Assembly: GCF_016654015.1 (NCBI RefSeq)
Contig: NZ_JAEPWM010000001.1
Span: forward strand, 620,001 to 684,000
Source of the DNA: Ramlibacter ginsenosidimutans
GTDB taxonomy: Bacteria > Pseudomonadota > Gammaproteobacteria > Burkholderiales > Burkholderiaceae_C
Direction: 5' to 3'
Length of the DNA stretch: 64,000 nt
The notes beneath the pieces are model-generated. The model was given only the letters and a program-made list of their open reading frames with translations. It ran no database searches and was not told where the DNA came from. The stretch's first letter is position 1, and every line of letters starts with the position of its first letter. Positions 1 to 9,292 of the stretch are shown one piece after another. Position numbers and translations under genes: made by a program.

Positions 1-57
1 GGGAGGCCGACAGCTTCCACCAGCCTGCGCTCAGTCCACCTTCCCACTGCGCTTGAT

Positions 58-78
58 AGCGGCCTGGATTTGGCCGCT
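58..78. other. Short hairpin 3' of the tRNA
   Basis: Perfect inverted repeat AGCGGCC / GGCCGCT with a 7-base loop, about 28 bases beyond the 3' end of the minus-strand tRNA. It could end or process the tRNA transcript, but there is no T-run on either side, so it is not a classic intrinsic terminator. The remainder of bases 1-105 holds no gene that can be supported. Confidence 0.35.
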
Positions 79-105
79 CTTGTAGCTACCGATCCTTGTC
101 CTTGC

Positions 106-182
106 TGGTAGGCCGTGCTGGACTTGAACCAGCGACCAAGGGATTATGAGTCCCCTGCTCTGACCAACTGAGCTAACGGCCC
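106..182 (-). tRNA. tRNA with CAU anticodon, probably tRNA-Ile2
   Basis: Read on the minus strand, this 77-base segment folds as a cloverleaf: a 7-bp acceptor stem (first pair G-U), a D-arm with AGCTCAG, an anticodon arm with CAT in the loop, a T-arm with GGTTCAA, and an encoded CCA end. The anticodon stem and T-arm resemble bacterial tRNA-Ile2, whose CAU anticodon is converted to lysidine-AU by TilS, more than elongator tRNA-Met. The CAU anticodon is certain. The Ile2 versus Met assignment is an inference and would be settled by an identity-element scan. Confidence 0.85.
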
Positions 183-223
183 GCCTCGGGGCATTGTAGG
201 CGGGCCGCTTCGGCGGCTCCGTG

Positions 224-967
224 TCAGGTCTTCGTGCCGCTGAAGATCACGCTCTGCTTGGTGGCCGCGTTGCGGGCCGCCGCGTAGAGCCGGCCGTTGT
301 CCTGGCGGATGTAGGCGATGCCGGTGAAGCTCAGGTTGGGGATCGCGCAGGGCGCCGGGCCGAAGGCGATGGTGAGGTCGTAGCCGTTGATGTCGGTGCG
401 CGGCGTCGCGGTGCCCGTGATCGCGCAGCCGTTGATGCTGCTGCTGACCGCCCCCGTCGCCGTGACCGTGAAGACGGCCGGGCGCACGCCAAGGGCAAAG
501 CCGGCGTTGCCGTTGTACGCGCCGGCGAGCGGGGCCAGTGTCGCCCCGCCCAGGCTCTTGGTGAAGTCGAAGCGGGTCTGGAAGGACAGCGCGTTGCCGG
601 TGCTGGTGGGCGTGAACGCGCCTTCGAACTTGTCGTACGGATGCAGGGACGCCGCCACGGCGCCCGGCTTCATGCCCGCGCCTTCGACGTTGAAGTCCAG
701 GGCGTCGGACGACGTGAAGTCGCGCGACGAAATCGACGCGGTGCCTTGCACCACGCCACCCACGGTGCTGGCGTCGCCGACCGCCGAATACATCAGGTAG
801 TAGCCGCCATCCGCGAGGACCACCGCCGTCAGGTCGCGGTTGCTGGTGGAGGTGCCCACCCAGCCACCGGTGGACGGGCCGGAGTCATCCCCGCCGCCGC
901 AACCCGCGAGCAGGGCCGCCACGGTGAAGGCGGCAGCGGCGGTGATCAGTTTCGTTCTAGCAAGCAT
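224..967 (-). CDS. Predicted lipoprotein of unknown function
   Basis: A 247-residue protein. The chosen ATG gives Met-Leu-Ala-Arg-Thr-Lys, a hydrophobic stretch, then the lipobox LLAGC with the lipidated Cys at residue 23, followed by a Gly/Asp/Ser-rich spacer, so it should be exported and anchored in a membrane. The open frame extends 21 codons further upstream, but that extension would bury the signal peptide. The rest is rich in Gly, Ala, Thr and Ser with alternating hydrophobic residues, suggesting a beta-rich fold. I recognise no family. It is a single gene on the minus strand, ending 41 bases from the tRNA. The export call is firm; the function is unknown. Confidence 0.75.
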   Translation of the reverse strand: MLARTKLITAAAAFTVAALLAGCGGGDDSGPSTGGWVGTSTSNRDLTAVVLADGGYYLMYSAVGDASTVGGVVQGTASISSRDFTSSDALDFNVEGAGMKPGAVAASLHPYDKFEGAFTPTSTGNALSFQTRFDFTKSLGGATLAPLAGAYNGNAGFALGVRPAVFTVTATGAVSSSINGCAITGTATPRTDINGYDLTIAFGPAPCAIPNLSFTGIAYIRQDNGRLYAAARNAATKQSVIFSGTKT

Positions 968-1053
968 GTGAGTGTTGTTGGTGTGGGATACACATTCAGT
1001 GTCCGTGGCGCCCCCCGGCCCGTCAAGCAAGTTGGCGATGGGCGCGCGCGCAA

Positions 1054-1073
1054 GGCGTCCGATCGCGGACGCC
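1054..1073. other. Hairpin between hrcA and the lipoprotein gene
   Basis: GGCGTCCG / CGGACGCC, an 8-bp perfect stem with a 4-base loop, 18 bases beyond the hrcA stop codon. It lacks a T-run. It may mark the 3' end of the hrcA transcript. Confidence 0.3.
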
Positions 1074-1090
1074 GGCGCGAAAACCGTGGT

Positions 1091-2095
1091 TTATTTGTTA
1101 TGACTGAGCGCGTTGCTCACCAGGCGGGACGTGATGTCCACGATCTGGATCATGCGGTCGTAGGCCATGCGCGTGGGGCCGATCACGCCCAGGGTGCCCA
1201 CCACCTGGCCGTCCACCTCGTAAGGGGCGCTGACCACCGACAGCTCCTCGAAGGGCACGATCTGGCTTTCGCCGCCGATGAAGATGCGCACGCCCTCGGC
1301 CTGGCTGGAGACGTCCAGCAGCCGCATCAGCTGCGTCTTCTGCTCGAACAGCTCGAAGGCGCGCCGCAGGTGCGTCATGTCGCTGGAGAAGTCGCTCACG
1401 GCCAGCAGGTTGCGCTCGCCGGAGATCACGACCTCGTCTTCTTCCTTCATGGCCTCGGAGCTCGCCTCCACCGCCGTCTGCATGAGGGTGACGATCTCGC
1501 CGCGCAGCTGCTCCACCTCGCCCTTCAGCCGCTCGCGGACTTCCTCGATGGTCAGGCCGGAGTAGTGGGCATTGAGGTAGTTGGCGGCCTCGGCCAGCTG
1601 CGCCTGGCTGTAGTCGGCAGCCGTGTGCACCACCCGGTTCTGCACGTCGCCCTCGGGGGACACGATGATGATGAGGAAGCGGCGGTCCGCCAGCCGCAGG
1701 AACTCGATGTGCCGGAACACGGAGCTGCGCCGGGGCGAGACCACCACGCCCACGAACTGCGAGAGGTTCGAGAGCATATGGGCCGCGTTGGCGATCACGC
1801 GCTGCGGCTGGTCCGGCGGCAGCGAAGGCGTGGCGAACTCGTCGCGCCGCGCCGTGAGCATCGTGTCCACGAACAGCCGGTAGCCGCGCGCCGTGGGGAT
1901 GCGGCCCGCCGAGGTGTGCGGGCTCGCGACCAACCCGAGTTCCTCGAGGTCGGACATGACGTTGCGGATGGTGGCCGGCGAAAGCTCCAGGCCGGAGGCC
2001 CGCGACAGGGTGCGCGAGCCGACCGGCTGCCCCTCGGCGATATAGCGCTCGATCAGGGCTTTGAGCAACACCTTGGCGCGGTCGTCGAGCTTCAT
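1091..2095 (-). CDS. hrcA: Heat-inducible transcription repressor HrcA
   Basis: A 334-residue protein, the usual HrcA length. HrcA binds the CIRCE operator and represses chaperone genes. The N-terminal winged helix is visible ([20 protein letters not shown] around residues 31-50, then [11 protein letters not shown] around 58-68, the conserved recognition segment). A GAF-like middle and C-terminal portion follows (for example FIGGESQI). Longer starts are possible, but ATG at 2095 matches the family start [11 protein letters not shown] and has a GGAAAG ribosome site about 6 bases upstream. It stands alone on the minus strand, divergent from a methyltransferase remnant and nadK. A perfect CIRCE site occurs elsewhere in this window, upstream of rpoH (32630-32656), which is the visible target. 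None is seen before hrcA itself, so autoregulation through CIRCE is not evident. Confidence 0.97.
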   Translation of the reverse strand: MKLDDRAKVLLKALIERYIAEGQPVGSRTLSRASGLELSPATIRNVMSDLEELGLVASPHTSAGRIPTARGYRLFVDTMLTARRDEFATPSLPPDQPQRVIANAAHMLSNLSQFVGVVVSPRRSSVFRHIEFLRLADRRFLIIIVSPEGDVQNRVVHTAADYSQAQLAEAANYLNAHYSGLTIEEVRERLKGEVEQLRGEIVTLMQTAVEASSEAMKEEDEVVISGERNLLAVSDFSSDMTHLRRAFELFEQKTQLMRLLDVSSQAEGVRIFIGGESQIVPFEELSVVSAPYEVDGQVVGTLGVIGPTRMAYDRMIQIVDITSRLVSNALSHNK

Positions 2096-2199
2096 GGGAC
2101 TTTCCGCTGGGATTTTAGTGATCTTGCCCCGGGATGGCAGCCAGCGGGACGGGGAATTCCAGTGCGTCGGGCCCAAGCCACAGGCGATACATTCCGGGC

Positions 2200-2517
2200 A
2201 TGGCTTCCGACGCGAGCGTGCGGTTCTTCGATGCGCAGTTCCAGCGGCAGGTGCGCGAGGGCGGCCTGCGCCTGAACCCGCTCGACGCGAGCCCCGCGGC
2301 CATCCAGCACCTGAGCCAGGCGGCGCAGGCCGCGGCCCTTGCACTCCGCTGGTGCCTGTTCGCGGCCGGCGAGCTGCAGCGGCACTTCGCCGGCCGGGAG
2401 ATTCTGCCTGGGGCAAAGGAGGACTTCCCCGCGCCCGCGGGCCGCGTCAAGCGTTTCGCCACAGTCGTCGCGAGGAAGCTCGCATCGCCTCCTTCCGGCG
2501 AGACCGCTGTGATGTAA
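2200..2517 (+). pseudogene. Internally deleted SAM-dependent methyltransferase remnant
   Basis: A short open frame of 105 residues that reads like three joined pieces of a class I methyltransferase of the small tellurite-resistance-like group. The start ([10 protein letters not shown], then LNP) matches the N-terminus of such enzymes. A middle piece (LDASPAAI) matches the segment just after the SAM-binding loop. The end (HFAGREIL, then [18 protein letters not shown]) matches the C-terminus. The Gly-rich SAM motif (VLDLGCGxG type) and the central fold are missing, so it cannot be an active enzyme. It lies between divergent hrcA and nadK and ends 7 bases before the nadK start. The match to the family is from memory, not from an alignment. 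An alternative is a real small gene of unknown function. Confidence 0.5.
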
Positions 2518-2524
2518 TTTGGCG

Positions 2525-3421
2525 ATGAAATCCATCTTCCGGCAGGTCGCCGTGATCGGCAAGTACCACGCTGCCGTCGCACCGGCCGTGGCGGCCGCCA
2601 CGCGGACCGCGCTGGAAGAAATCTCGCAGTTCCTCGCTTCGCAGGGCTGCCAGGTGGTGCTTGAACGCGATACCGCCGCCGTCATCGGCCTCACCAGCCT
2701 GCCCACGGCGGACGTCGCGGCGATCGGCACGCAGTGCGACCTGGGCCTGGTGGTGGGCGGCGACGGCACGATGCTGGGCATCGGCCGGCAGCTCGCGCGC
2801 CACGGCGTGCCCCTGATCGGCATCAACCAGGGGCGGCTGGGTTTCATCACCGACATTCCCCTCGACCAGTACCGCGCCGTGCTGCCGCCCATGTTGGCCG
2901 GGGAGTACGAGGAGGACCAGCGCACGCTGATGCACGCGCGGGTGGTCCGCGACGGGCAGGTGGTGCTCGAAGCGCTGGCCATGAACGATGTGGTGGTGAA
3001 CCGCGGCGCGACCTCCGGCATGGTGGAACTGCGGGTGGAGGTCGACGGCCATTTCGTGGCCAGCCAGCGGGCTGACGGTTTGATCGTCGCCTCGCCCACG
3101 GGTTCCACCGCGTACGCGCTGTCGGCGGGCGGGCCGCTGCTGCACCCGTCCAACGAGAGCTGGGTGCTGGTGCCGATCGCGCCGCACACGCTGTCCAACC
3201 GGCCGATCGTGCTGCCCAACCAGGGCGAAGTCACCATCGAGCTGGTGGCCGGGCGGGATGCCAGCGCGAATTTCGACATGCAGTCGCTCGCCTCGTTGCT
3301 GCACGGCGACCGCATCAGCGTCCGGCGTTCGCAGCACAAGGTACGATTCCTCCATCCCCGGGGCTGGTCCTACTTCGACACCCTGCGCATGAAACTGCAC
3401 TGGAACGAAGGCGGTTCCTGA
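2525..3421 (+). CDS. nadK: NAD kinase
   Basis: A 298-residue cytoplasmic enzyme that phosphorylates NAD to NADP. The signature GGDGTM is at residues 78-83, followed by NQGRLGF and the Gly-rich [15 protein letters not shown] segment near residue 190; E. coli NadK has 292 residues. A TTG two codons upstream is in frame, but ATG at 2525 gives the family start [14 protein letters not shown]. recN begins 3 bases after its stop codon, so nadK, recN and rapZ are probably co-transcribed. Confidence 0.96.
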   Translation: MKSIFRQVAVIGKYHAAVAPAVAAATRTALEEISQFLASQGCQVVLERDTAAVIGLTSLPTADVAAIGTQCDLGLVVGGDGTMLGIGRQLARHGVPLIGINQGRLGFITDIPLDQYRAVLPPMLAGEYEEDQRTLMHARVVRDGQVVLEALAMNDVVVNRGATSGMVELRVEVDGHFVASQRADGLIVASPTGSTAYALSAGGPLLHPSNESWVLVPIAPHTLSNRPIVLPNQGEVTIELVAGRDASANFDMQSLASLLHGDRISVRRSQHKVRFLHPRGWSYFDTLRMKLHWNEGGS

Positions 3422-3424
3422 GCC

Positions 3425-5089
3425 ATGAGCCTCAAACGCATTGCCCTGCGTGACTTCGTGATCGTCCGCGAGCTGGAGCTCGATCTGGGCGACGGCTTCT
3501 CCGTGCTCACCGGCGAGACCGGCGCGGGCAAGTCCATCCTGATCGACGCCGTGCAGCTGGCGCTGGGCGCGCGCGCCGAAGCGTCCGTGGTGCGCGAAGG
3601 CGCCGCCCGCGCGGAGATCAGCGCCGAATTCGACCAGCCGCCGCAGCTCGCGCCTTGGTTGCAGGAAGCCGGCTTCGACGCGGGCGACTCCCTGCTGCTG
3701 CGCCGGACGATCGACAGCCAGGGCAAGAGCCGCGCCTGGATCAATGGAAGCGCCGCCACCGCCGCCCAGCTGCGCGAAGCCGGCGAGCTGCTGGTGGACA
3801 TCCACGGCCAGCATGCGTGGCAAAGCCTCACGCGTCCCGCTTCGGTGCGCGCCTTGCTCGACGGCTACGCTGGCGTGAGCACCGAGCGGCTCCAGCAGCT
3901 GTGGCACGGCTGGCGCGCCGCGCAGAAGCTGCTGGCCGATGCGCGCAGCGCGCAGGACTCGCTGCAGCGCGAACGCGAACGCCTGGCCTGGCAGATCGGC
4001 GAAGTCGACAAGCTCGCGCCGGGCGCGGACGAGTGGGACGAGCTGAACGCCGCGCACACGCGCCTGTCGCACGCGCAAGCCCTGCTCGATGCGGCCGAAG
4101 GTGCGCAGCAACTGCTCGATGGCGACGAAGGTGGCGCGCGGCGCCCGCTCGCCCAGGCGCTGGACACCTTGCGCGGCCAGGAGCACCTCGAGCCGCAGTT
4201 CCGCGAGATCGCCGATGTGCTGGCGTCCAGCCTCGCGCAGCTGGAAGACGCCGCGCATTCGCTGCAGGCCTATCTGCGCAAGACCGATCTCGATCCCGAT
4301 CGCCTCGCCGAACTCGACGAGCGCATGGGCAGCTGGATGTCGCTCGCGCGCCGCTACAAGCGCCAGCCGCAGGAACTGCCGGCGCTGCTCGCCGGCTGGA
4401 AAGAGGAGCTCGCCCGCCTCGATGCGGCGGCCGACCTCGCGGCCCTGGAAGCCGCGGAGAAGAAGGAACACGACGCTTTCCTGAAGGCGGCGCGCGCGGT
4501 CTCCGCCGCCCGCACCAAGGCGGCGCCGCAGCTCGCGAAGGCCGTCACCCTGGCGATGCAAGGCCTGGGCATGCAGGGCGGCCGCTTCGAAGTGGCGCTG
4601 GAGCAGGCGCAGTCGCCCGCGGCTCACGGGCTGGAGGAAGTCGCCTTCCTGGTCGCCGGCCACGCGGGCAGCACGCCGCGGCCGGTGGGCAAGGTCGCCT
4701 CGGGCGGCGAACTCTCGCGCATCGCGCTGGCGATCGCCGTCACCACGAGCCGGCTCGGCGAAGCGCAGACGCTGATCTTCGACGAGGTGGACTCCGGCGT
4801 CGGCGGTGCGGTGGCCGAGACGGTGGGCCGGCTGATGAAGCAGCTCGGGCGCGACCGCCAGGTGCTGGCCGTCACGCACCTGCCGCAGGTGGCTGCCTGC
4901 GCCGACCACCACCTGGTCGTGGCGAAGAAGGCCGAGAAGTCGGGCGTGGCCAGCAGCGTCGCGCCGGTGTCCGGCGAGAAGCGCGTGGCCGAAGTTGCGC
5001 GCATGCTCGGGGGCGAACGCCTGTCCGGCACCACCCTCGCGCATGCAAAGGAAATGCTGGGCGACGGGGCCGCCGCGGCGGGGAGCTGA
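3425..5089 (+). CDS. recN: DNA repair protein RecN
   Basis: A 554-residue SMC-like ATPase of double-strand-break repair. The Walker A box GETGAGKS is at residues 30-37. Long charged, Ala/Leu-rich segments in the middle suit the coiled-coil arms. The ABC signature [12 protein letters not shown] lies near residue 425 and the Walker B box [12 protein letters not shown] near 450. The length is normal for RecN. It starts 3 bases after nadK and ends 7 bases before rapZ, which implies one transcript. No LexA-type operator was recognised upstream, so SOS control cannot be argued from this sequence. Confidence 0.97.
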   Translation: MSLKRIALRDFVIVRELELDLGDGFSVLTGETGAGKSILIDAVQLALGARAEASVVREGAARAEISAEFDQPPQLAPWLQEAGFDAGDSLLLRRTIDSQGKSRAWINGSAATAAQLREAGELLVDIHGQHAWQSLTRPASVRALLDGYAGVSTERLQQLWHGWRAAQKLLADARSAQDSLQRERERLAWQIGEVDKLAPGADEWDELNAAHTRLSHAQALLDAAEGAQQLLDGDEGGARRPLAQALDTLRGQEHLEPQFREIADVLASSLAQLEDAAHSLQAYLRKTDLDPDRLAELDERMGSWMSLARRYKRQPQELPALLAGWKEELARLDAAADLAALEAAEKKEHDAFLKAARAVSAARTKAAPQLAKAVTLAMQGLGMQGGRFEVALEQAQSPAAHGLEEVAFLVAGHAGSTPRPVGKVASGGELSRIALAIAVTTSRLGEAQTLIFDEVDSGVGGAVAETVGRLMKQLGRDRQVLAVTHLPQVAACADHHLVVAKKAEKSGVASSVAPVSGEKRVAEVARMLGGERLSGTTLAHAKEMLGDGAAAAGS

Positions 5090-5096
5090 GGCCGCC

Positions 5097-5966
5097 ATGT
5101 CGCTCGAACTCGTCCTCATCACCGGCATGGCGGGCTCGGGCAAGTCGGTGGCGCTGCGGGCGCTGGAAGACGCCGGCTACTTCTGCGTGGACAACCTGCC
5201 GCCCGAGCTGCTGCTGCAGTTCGTGCAGCTGGAAGAGAGCCATGCGCGGCGGCGCGTCGCCATCGCCATGGACGTGCGCAGCGCCAACGCCTTGCCCCAG
5301 GTGCCCGAGCAGCTGGACGAGCTCGTGCAGCGGGGCATCGCCGTGCGGCCGCTGTTCCTCGACGCGACGACCGACACGCTCGTGCGCCGCTTCTCGGAGA
5401 CGCGCCGCCGCCATCCGCTGTCGCGCCCGGACGTCGACGGCGACGAACACCGCGCGCTGGTCGAAGCCATCGAGCTGGAGCGGGAAATGCTGGCCGAGCT
5501 GCGCCAGCGAGCGCACGTGGTCGACACCAGCGTGCTGCGCGCGGCACAGTTGCAGGAGTACGTGAAGTCGCTGCTGGCCGCGCCGCTCGCGCAGCTGACG
5601 CTGGTGTTCCAGTCCTTCTCGTACAAGCGCGGCATCCCGGTGGACGCCGATTACGTGTTCGACGTGCGCATGCTGCCCAACCCGCACTACGAGCCCGAGC
5701 TGCGCGACCTGACGGGCATGGACCTGCCGGTGATCGAGTACCTGCGCCAGCACGAGGAAGTCGAGGACATGTTCGCGGACATCAGCGCATTCCTCGACCA
5801 CTGGCTGCCCGCACTGGCGCGCAACCACCGCAGCTACGTCACGGTGGCGATCGGCTGCACCGGCGGCCAGCACCGCTCGGTCTACCTGGTCGAGCGCCTG
5901 GCGGCGGCCTTCGGCGAAAACTGGACGACGCTCACGCGGCACCGTGAAGTGGGTGGGCGAGGTTAG
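5097..5966 (+). CDS. rapZ: RNase adapter protein RapZ (YvcJ family)
   Basis: A 289-residue protein. The Walker A motif GMAGSGKS is at residues 10-17, [10 protein letters not shown] follows near 30, and the family motif [11 protein letters not shown] sits near residue 252. In enterobacteria RapZ guides RNase E to the sRNA GlmZ and so controls amino-sugar synthesis; in betaproteobacteria only nucleotide binding is a safe prediction. The frame is open 34 codons upstream of the chosen ATG, but those residues overlap the end of recN and are unlike the family. It lies 7 bases after recN. Its stop codon falls inside a short tandem duplication (5964-5998). Confidence 0.94.
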   Translation: MSLELVLITGMAGSGKSVALRALEDAGYFCVDNLPPELLLQFVQLEESHARRRVAIAMDVRSANALPQVPEQLDELVQRGIAVRPLFLDATTDTLVRRFSETRRRHPLSRPDVDGDEHRALVEAIELEREMLAELRQRAHVVDTSVLRAAQLQEYVKSLLAAPLAQLTLVFQSFSYKRGIPVDADYVFDVRMLPNPHYEPELRDLTGMDLPVIEYLRQHEEVEDMFADISAFLDHWLPALARNHRSYVTVAIGCTGGQHRSVYLVERLAAAFGENWTTLTRHREVGGRG

Positions 5967-5998
5967 GACCTGCGGCTGAGGCTAGGACCTGCGGCTGA
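5964..5998. repeat. Tandem duplication over the rapZ stop codon
   Basis: The 16-base string TAGGACCTGCGGCTGA occurs twice, starting at 5964 and 5983. The first TAG is the rapZ stop codon. It directly precedes the inverted repeat at 6010-6096. Confidence 0.7.
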
Positions 5999-6009
5999 TC
6001 GAAGACGTT

Positions 6010-6096
6010 GAACGCAGAGTGCGCAGAGGTTACGCAGAGGACGCAGAAGGACATCCACTTTCTTGATGGTCTTCTCTGCGTCCTCTGCGTTCTCCT
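6010..6096. repeat. ACGCAGAG-rich inverted repeat, copy 1
   Basis: A left half built from repeated ACGCAGAG/GCGCAGAGG units and a right half built from CTCTGCGT units form an imperfect inverted repeat of about 87 bases, with the loop around CCACTTTCTTGATGG. Two more copies lie at 16733-16831 and 26050-26131. All three are intergenic. Copies 1 and 2 are preceded by a shared GATCGAAGA string. A short open frame reading MNAECAEVTQRTQ crosses copies 1 and 3 and is an artefact of the repeat. Confidence 0.85.
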
Positions 6097-6116
6097 GCCA
6101 GATAGCGAGCTAGCGC

Positions 6117-7217
6117 CTAAACCCGCTCCAGGAACCTGCGCACCGGCGCAGGCAAACCCAGCGCGGGCCACTCGCTCGCGGAGAACCATTTGCCCTCGCC
6201 CGCGCCCCAGTCGCTCGTGACCACCGCCTGCACAGGATGCAGGTGCAGGTCCTTGTGCGTGAGCACGTGCACGAAGGGTTCGATCTCGCGCAGGCGCCGG
6301 CGCGCCGTCGGGGGCAGCGCGTCTTCCAGCGCATCGCGGCTCGCGAACACGGGCAGGCAGTAAAGCCCCGCCCACACGCCGGGCGTCGGCCGTTTCTGCA
6401 GCCACACCGAGCCGTCGCCCGCCTGCGCATGCAGCAGCCAGAGCGACTCCGCGCTGCGTTTGAGCTTGCGCGTCTTCACGGGGAACGCCTCGGGCCGGCC
6501 CTGCCGGGCCGCGGCGCAATCCGGCTGCGCCGGGCAGATCAGGCAGCTCGGGTTGCGCGGCAGGCACACCGTCGCGCCGAGGTCCATCACGCCTTGCGTG
6601 TAGCGCGGCATGTTCTCGTGCAGTTCGTGCGTGGGCAGCAGTTCGCGCGCGTGCTCCCACAGCCTGCGCTCGTTGGCTGCCAGCGCGAGGTCGTCGTCGA
6701 AACCCAGCACGCGCGTGAGCACGCGCTTGACGTTGCCGTCCAGGATGGCGGCGCGTTCACCGAAGCAGAACGAGGAGATCGCCGCCGCCGTCGAAGGGCC
6801 GATTCCCGGGAGCGTCGCCAGCACGGCCGCCGTGCGCGGGAACGCGCCGCCATGCAGGGCCACGACGTCCTGCGCGCAGCGGTGCAGGTTGCGCGCGCGG
6901 CTGTAGTAGCCCAGGCCGCTCCACAGCGCGAGCACGTCGTCCAGGGGCGCCGCGGCGAGCGCCTGCACGTCGGGGAAGCGTTGCAGGAAGCGCTCGTAGT
7001 AGCCCAGGACGGCCGCCACCTGCGTCTGCTGCAGCATGATTTCCGACAGCCACACGCGATAAGGATCGCGCGTGTTCTGCCACGGCAGCGCGTTGCGGCC
7101 ATGCGTGCGCTGCCAGCGCACCACGCGTTCGGAGAAACCGGCCAGGGCAGGAGCAGGACGGGAAGCTGGCGCTGCGCGCCCGGTGGCCTTGGTGCGGCCG
7201 GTCGGCCGCGCGGTCAC
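6117..7217 (-). CDS. mutY: Adenine DNA glycosylase MutY
   Basis: A 366-residue enzyme that removes A mispaired with 8-oxoguanine. SEIMLQQTQV carries the catalytic Glu59, LPGIGPSTAAAI near 136-147 is the helix-hairpin-helix, and ILDGNVKRV holds the catalytic Asp160. Four Cys at 218, 225, 228 and 234 (C-X6-C-X2-C-X5-C) bind the [4Fe-4S] cluster. A C-terminal NUDT1-like domain follows (for example WLQKRPTPGVWAGLYCLP). No ATG is suitable. I chose GTG at 7217, which lies 8 bases after GGAGG inside repeat unit C1; longer starts would translate that repeat. It is last in the minus-strand order mutM, dynamin-like GTPase, mutY. Confidence 0.95.
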   Translation of the reverse strand: MTARPTGRTKATGRAAPASRPAPALAGFSERVVRWQRTHGRNALPWQNTRDPYRVWLSEIMLQQTQVAAVLGYYERFLQRFPDVQALAAAPLDDVLALWSGLGYYSRARNLHRCAQDVVALHGGAFPRTAAVLATLPGIGPSTAAAISSFCFGERAAILDGNVKRVLTRVLGFDDDLALAANERRLWEHARELLPTHELHENMPRYTQGVMDLGATVCLPRNPSCLICPAQPDCAAARQGRPEAFPVKTRKLKRSAESLWLLHAQAGDGSVWLQKRPTPGVWAGLYCLPVFASRDALEDALPPTARRRLREIEPFVHVLTHKDLHLHPVQAVVTSDWGAGEGKWFSASEWPALGLPAPVRRFLERV

Positions 7218-7276
7218 CGGATCGCCTCCGTGCTGCGCACTGCGGTGTTCGCCCTTGGGGCGGCCCGGCGGGCTCA
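7218..7276 (-). repeat. Stop-to-start linker repeat C1 (GTPase gene to mutY)
   Basis: Read on the minus strand it begins with the TGA stop codon of the GTPase gene and continues GCCCGCCGGGCCGCCCCAAG, and so on, ending GGAGGCGATCCG directly before the GTG of mutY. It is nearly identical to the two tandem units at 12005-12122. The repeat therefore supplies the stop codon, the whole spacer, the Shine-Dalgarno sequence and effectively the start context. Confidence 0.85.
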
Positions 7277-9244
7277 CGCGGTCTTCAGCTCGGGCTCGGC
7301 CGCCTCCTGGGCGTCCCGGTTCGACATCGGCGTGCTGGTGAGGTGCGCGGTGAGCTCGGCGAGCTTGGCATCGAGTTCGTCCAGCGCCGCTTCCTGCGAG
7401 CGGATTTCGGCGATGCGGTCGTCCAGCCCTGTCGCGGCCTGCCGGATGCGGTCGATCGCTTCGAGCCGGCGGCCGAAGTTGCGGCGGCGCTCGCGCAGCT
7501 GCGCATCGAGCTGCGCCGCCGCGGACTTGTTCCACAGCTCCACTTCGCCCAGCGCCGACTCGTAGATCACGCGCAGGCGCGTGGCCAGTGCGCGCACCAG
7601 GCGGTCCGCGAACTCGGGCTGCGCCAGCTTGAGCGCATTGCTCACGCCCAGGTACTGGTTGTGGCTGCGCTCCACCAGGTCGAGGTCACGCTCGTAGCGC
7701 GCCAGGTCCGGCTCGCGCGGCGCCTGCAGCGAGAAGCCGTATTCGGCATTGAGCTGCCGGAAGGTGCCCGTGAGCATGGTCTGGATCTCGCCGCTGACCT
7801 TCTCGGCCTGGCGCAGGCCCTCGCGCAGGCGGTCGAAGGTGCGGGCGTAGGCCTTGCGTACACCGAGCTTCAGGCCTGGCGTGCGCAGGGCGCTCGTGAG
7901 CTCCGCCATCTCGGTCTTGAGCGTGCTCGTTCCCAGCAGGCCGAAGACGTCGCGCAGCAGCTTGAGGTGCACGGAGCGCACGGCGTGGATCTTGGCGCCG
8001 CTCGCGTCGAACTCCGCCTGCTCCTGCTCGATGCGCGCACGCATGTGCTTGATGACGGACGTGTTCTTGCCGCGCAGCCCCTTGAGTTCCACCATCTGCT
8101 CGGCGAGGTCGCGCCGGCGGATGCCCAGCACCCGCGTGGCTTCGGTACGCAGCTCGGAGATGTTGCTCGCCACCGAGGCGCGCAGGATCTTCTGGCGCTG
8201 GTCCAGCACCCCGTGCGCGAGCGCCTGCTCCAGCGCCGGCAGGTTGCTCGCGCGCAGCAGTTCGATGTTGCTGTTGACCTTCGCGACCAGGCCCTTCTGG
8301 CCGGACACCGGGATCACCTGCTGCTCCTGCAGCCCCAGGATTTCGGCGGTCGTGCGGCGCTGGCGCTCGATCTGCGCCTGCACCTGCGCCGGCGTGGACA
8401 GCGCGTCCCACATCGTGTCGATCTTGTTCAACACCACCAGGCGCGAATCGGCGTGGGTGTCTTCGGCGATCAGGTGCTCGCGCCAGATGGCGAGGTCCGA
8501 CTTGGTGACACCGGTGTCGGCGGCCAGGATGAACACCACCGCATGGGCCTGCGGGATCAGGTTGACCGTCAGCTCGGGTTCGGCGCCGATCGCGTTGAGG
8601 CCCGGGGTGTCCAGGATCACGAGCCCCTGCTTGAGCAGCGGGTGCGCGATGTTGATCAGGGCATGGCGCCAGTTCGGAACTTCGACCAGGCCGTCGGCGC
8701 CGGGGATCGGGTTGTCCTCCGGCGACTCCTCGTGCCAGAAGCCCAGGGCCCTGGCCTCGGCGATCGTGACGCGGCGCACCTCGGAGACCTTCTCGAAGGC
8801 CTGCGCGAGCTGCGCGGGATCGTTCACGTCCAGGTCCACCCGGTGCCACTTCTCCGGCACCATGCGCCATTCCATCAGCGGCTGCGTCTGCAGGCGCGTC
8901 TCGATCGGCAGCAGCCGCAGGCAGGGCGGCACTTCGGGGTCGTAGCCCAGCTCGGTCGGGCACATCGTCGTGCGCCCGGCGCTCGCCGGCATGATGCGGC
9001 GCTTGTAGCCCGCAAAGAAGATCGCGTTGATCAGCTCCGACTTGCCGCGCGAGAACTCGGCGACGAAGGCGACCATCACCTTGTCGGAGCGCATCTGGCC
9101 CTCGAGGCGACGCAGGCGCTCTTCGACCGCGCTATCGAGGATGTCGTGGTCCTTCAGCCATTCGCCCAGCAGCTTCAGGCGCAGGGCGAACTCACGCCGC
9201 CATACGCCGTGCTGGTCGAATTGCTCATTGAAAGAAGTACCCAC
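7274..9244 (-). CDS. Dynamin-family GTPase
   Basis: A 656-residue large GTPase. G1 is EFSRGKS (residues 63-69), G2 probably the Thr pair in AGRTTMCPTEL near 92-102, G3 LDTPGLN near 209 and G4 NKID near 272. Long helical, charged stretches between about 330 and 530 suit the dynamin stalk, and a Leu/Glu/Ala-rich coiled coil lies in the last 70 residues. No clear membrane-spanning segment is visible. The frame runs 8 codons further upstream, but GTG at 9244 follows a GGGGGC ribosome site. It lies 48 bases after mutM and before mutY, so it is probably co-transcribed with the two repair glycosylases. Bacterial dynamins often remodel membranes. A role linked to oxidative DNA damage would be an inference from position only. 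Confidence 0.85.
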   Translation of the reverse strand: MGTSFNEQFDQHGVWRREFALRLKLLGEWLKDHDILDSAVEERLRRLEGQMRSDKVMVAFVAEFSRGKSELINAIFFAGYKRRIMPASAGRTTMCPTELGYDPEVPPCLRLLPIETRLQTQPLMEWRMVPEKWHRVDLDVNDPAQLAQAFEKVSEVRRVTIAEARALGFWHEESPEDNPIPGADGLVEVPNWRHALINIAHPLLKQGLVILDTPGLNAIGAEPELTVNLIPQAHAVVFILAADTGVTKSDLAIWREHLIAEDTHADSRLVVLNKIDTMWDALSTPAQVQAQIERQRRTTAEILGLQEQQVIPVSGQKGLVAKVNSNIELLRASNLPALEQALAHGVLDQRQKILRASVASNISELRTEATRVLGIRRRDLAEQMVELKGLRGKNTSVIKHMRARIEQEQAEFDASGAKIHAVRSVHLKLLRDVFGLLGTSTLKTEMAELTSALRTPGLKLGVRKAYARTFDRLREGLRQAEKVSGEIQTMLTGTFRQLNAEYGFSLQAPREPDLARYERDLDLVERSHNQYLGVSNALKLAQPEFADRLVRALATRLRVIYESALGEVELWNKSAAAQLDAQLRERRRNFGRRLEAIDRIRQAATGLDDRIAEIRSQEAALDELDAKLAELTAHLTSTPMSNRDAQEAAEPELKTA

Positions 9245-9292
9245 GGAGCCCCCAACTGTGCAAATCACTATAGCATCCGACCCTTTTTTGCC

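Noticed and set aside
1-60. A reading on the minus strand (SYKSGQIQAAIKRSGKVD then stop) that could be the tail of an integrase next to the tRNA
   Set aside because: It is short, includes a hairpin, has no upstream coding sequence because the tRNA begins there, and cannot be told from chance.
6010-6096. The repeated ACGCAGAG units as a possible CRISPR array
   Set aside because: Units are only about 8 bases, spacers of constant length are absent, the two halves are inverted, and no cas gene is near.
6008-6220. Small protein beginning MNAECAEVTQRTQ after rapZ, with a similar one near 26048
   Set aside because: The reading comes from the inverted repeat and is repeated at another copy; it has no ribosome site of note.
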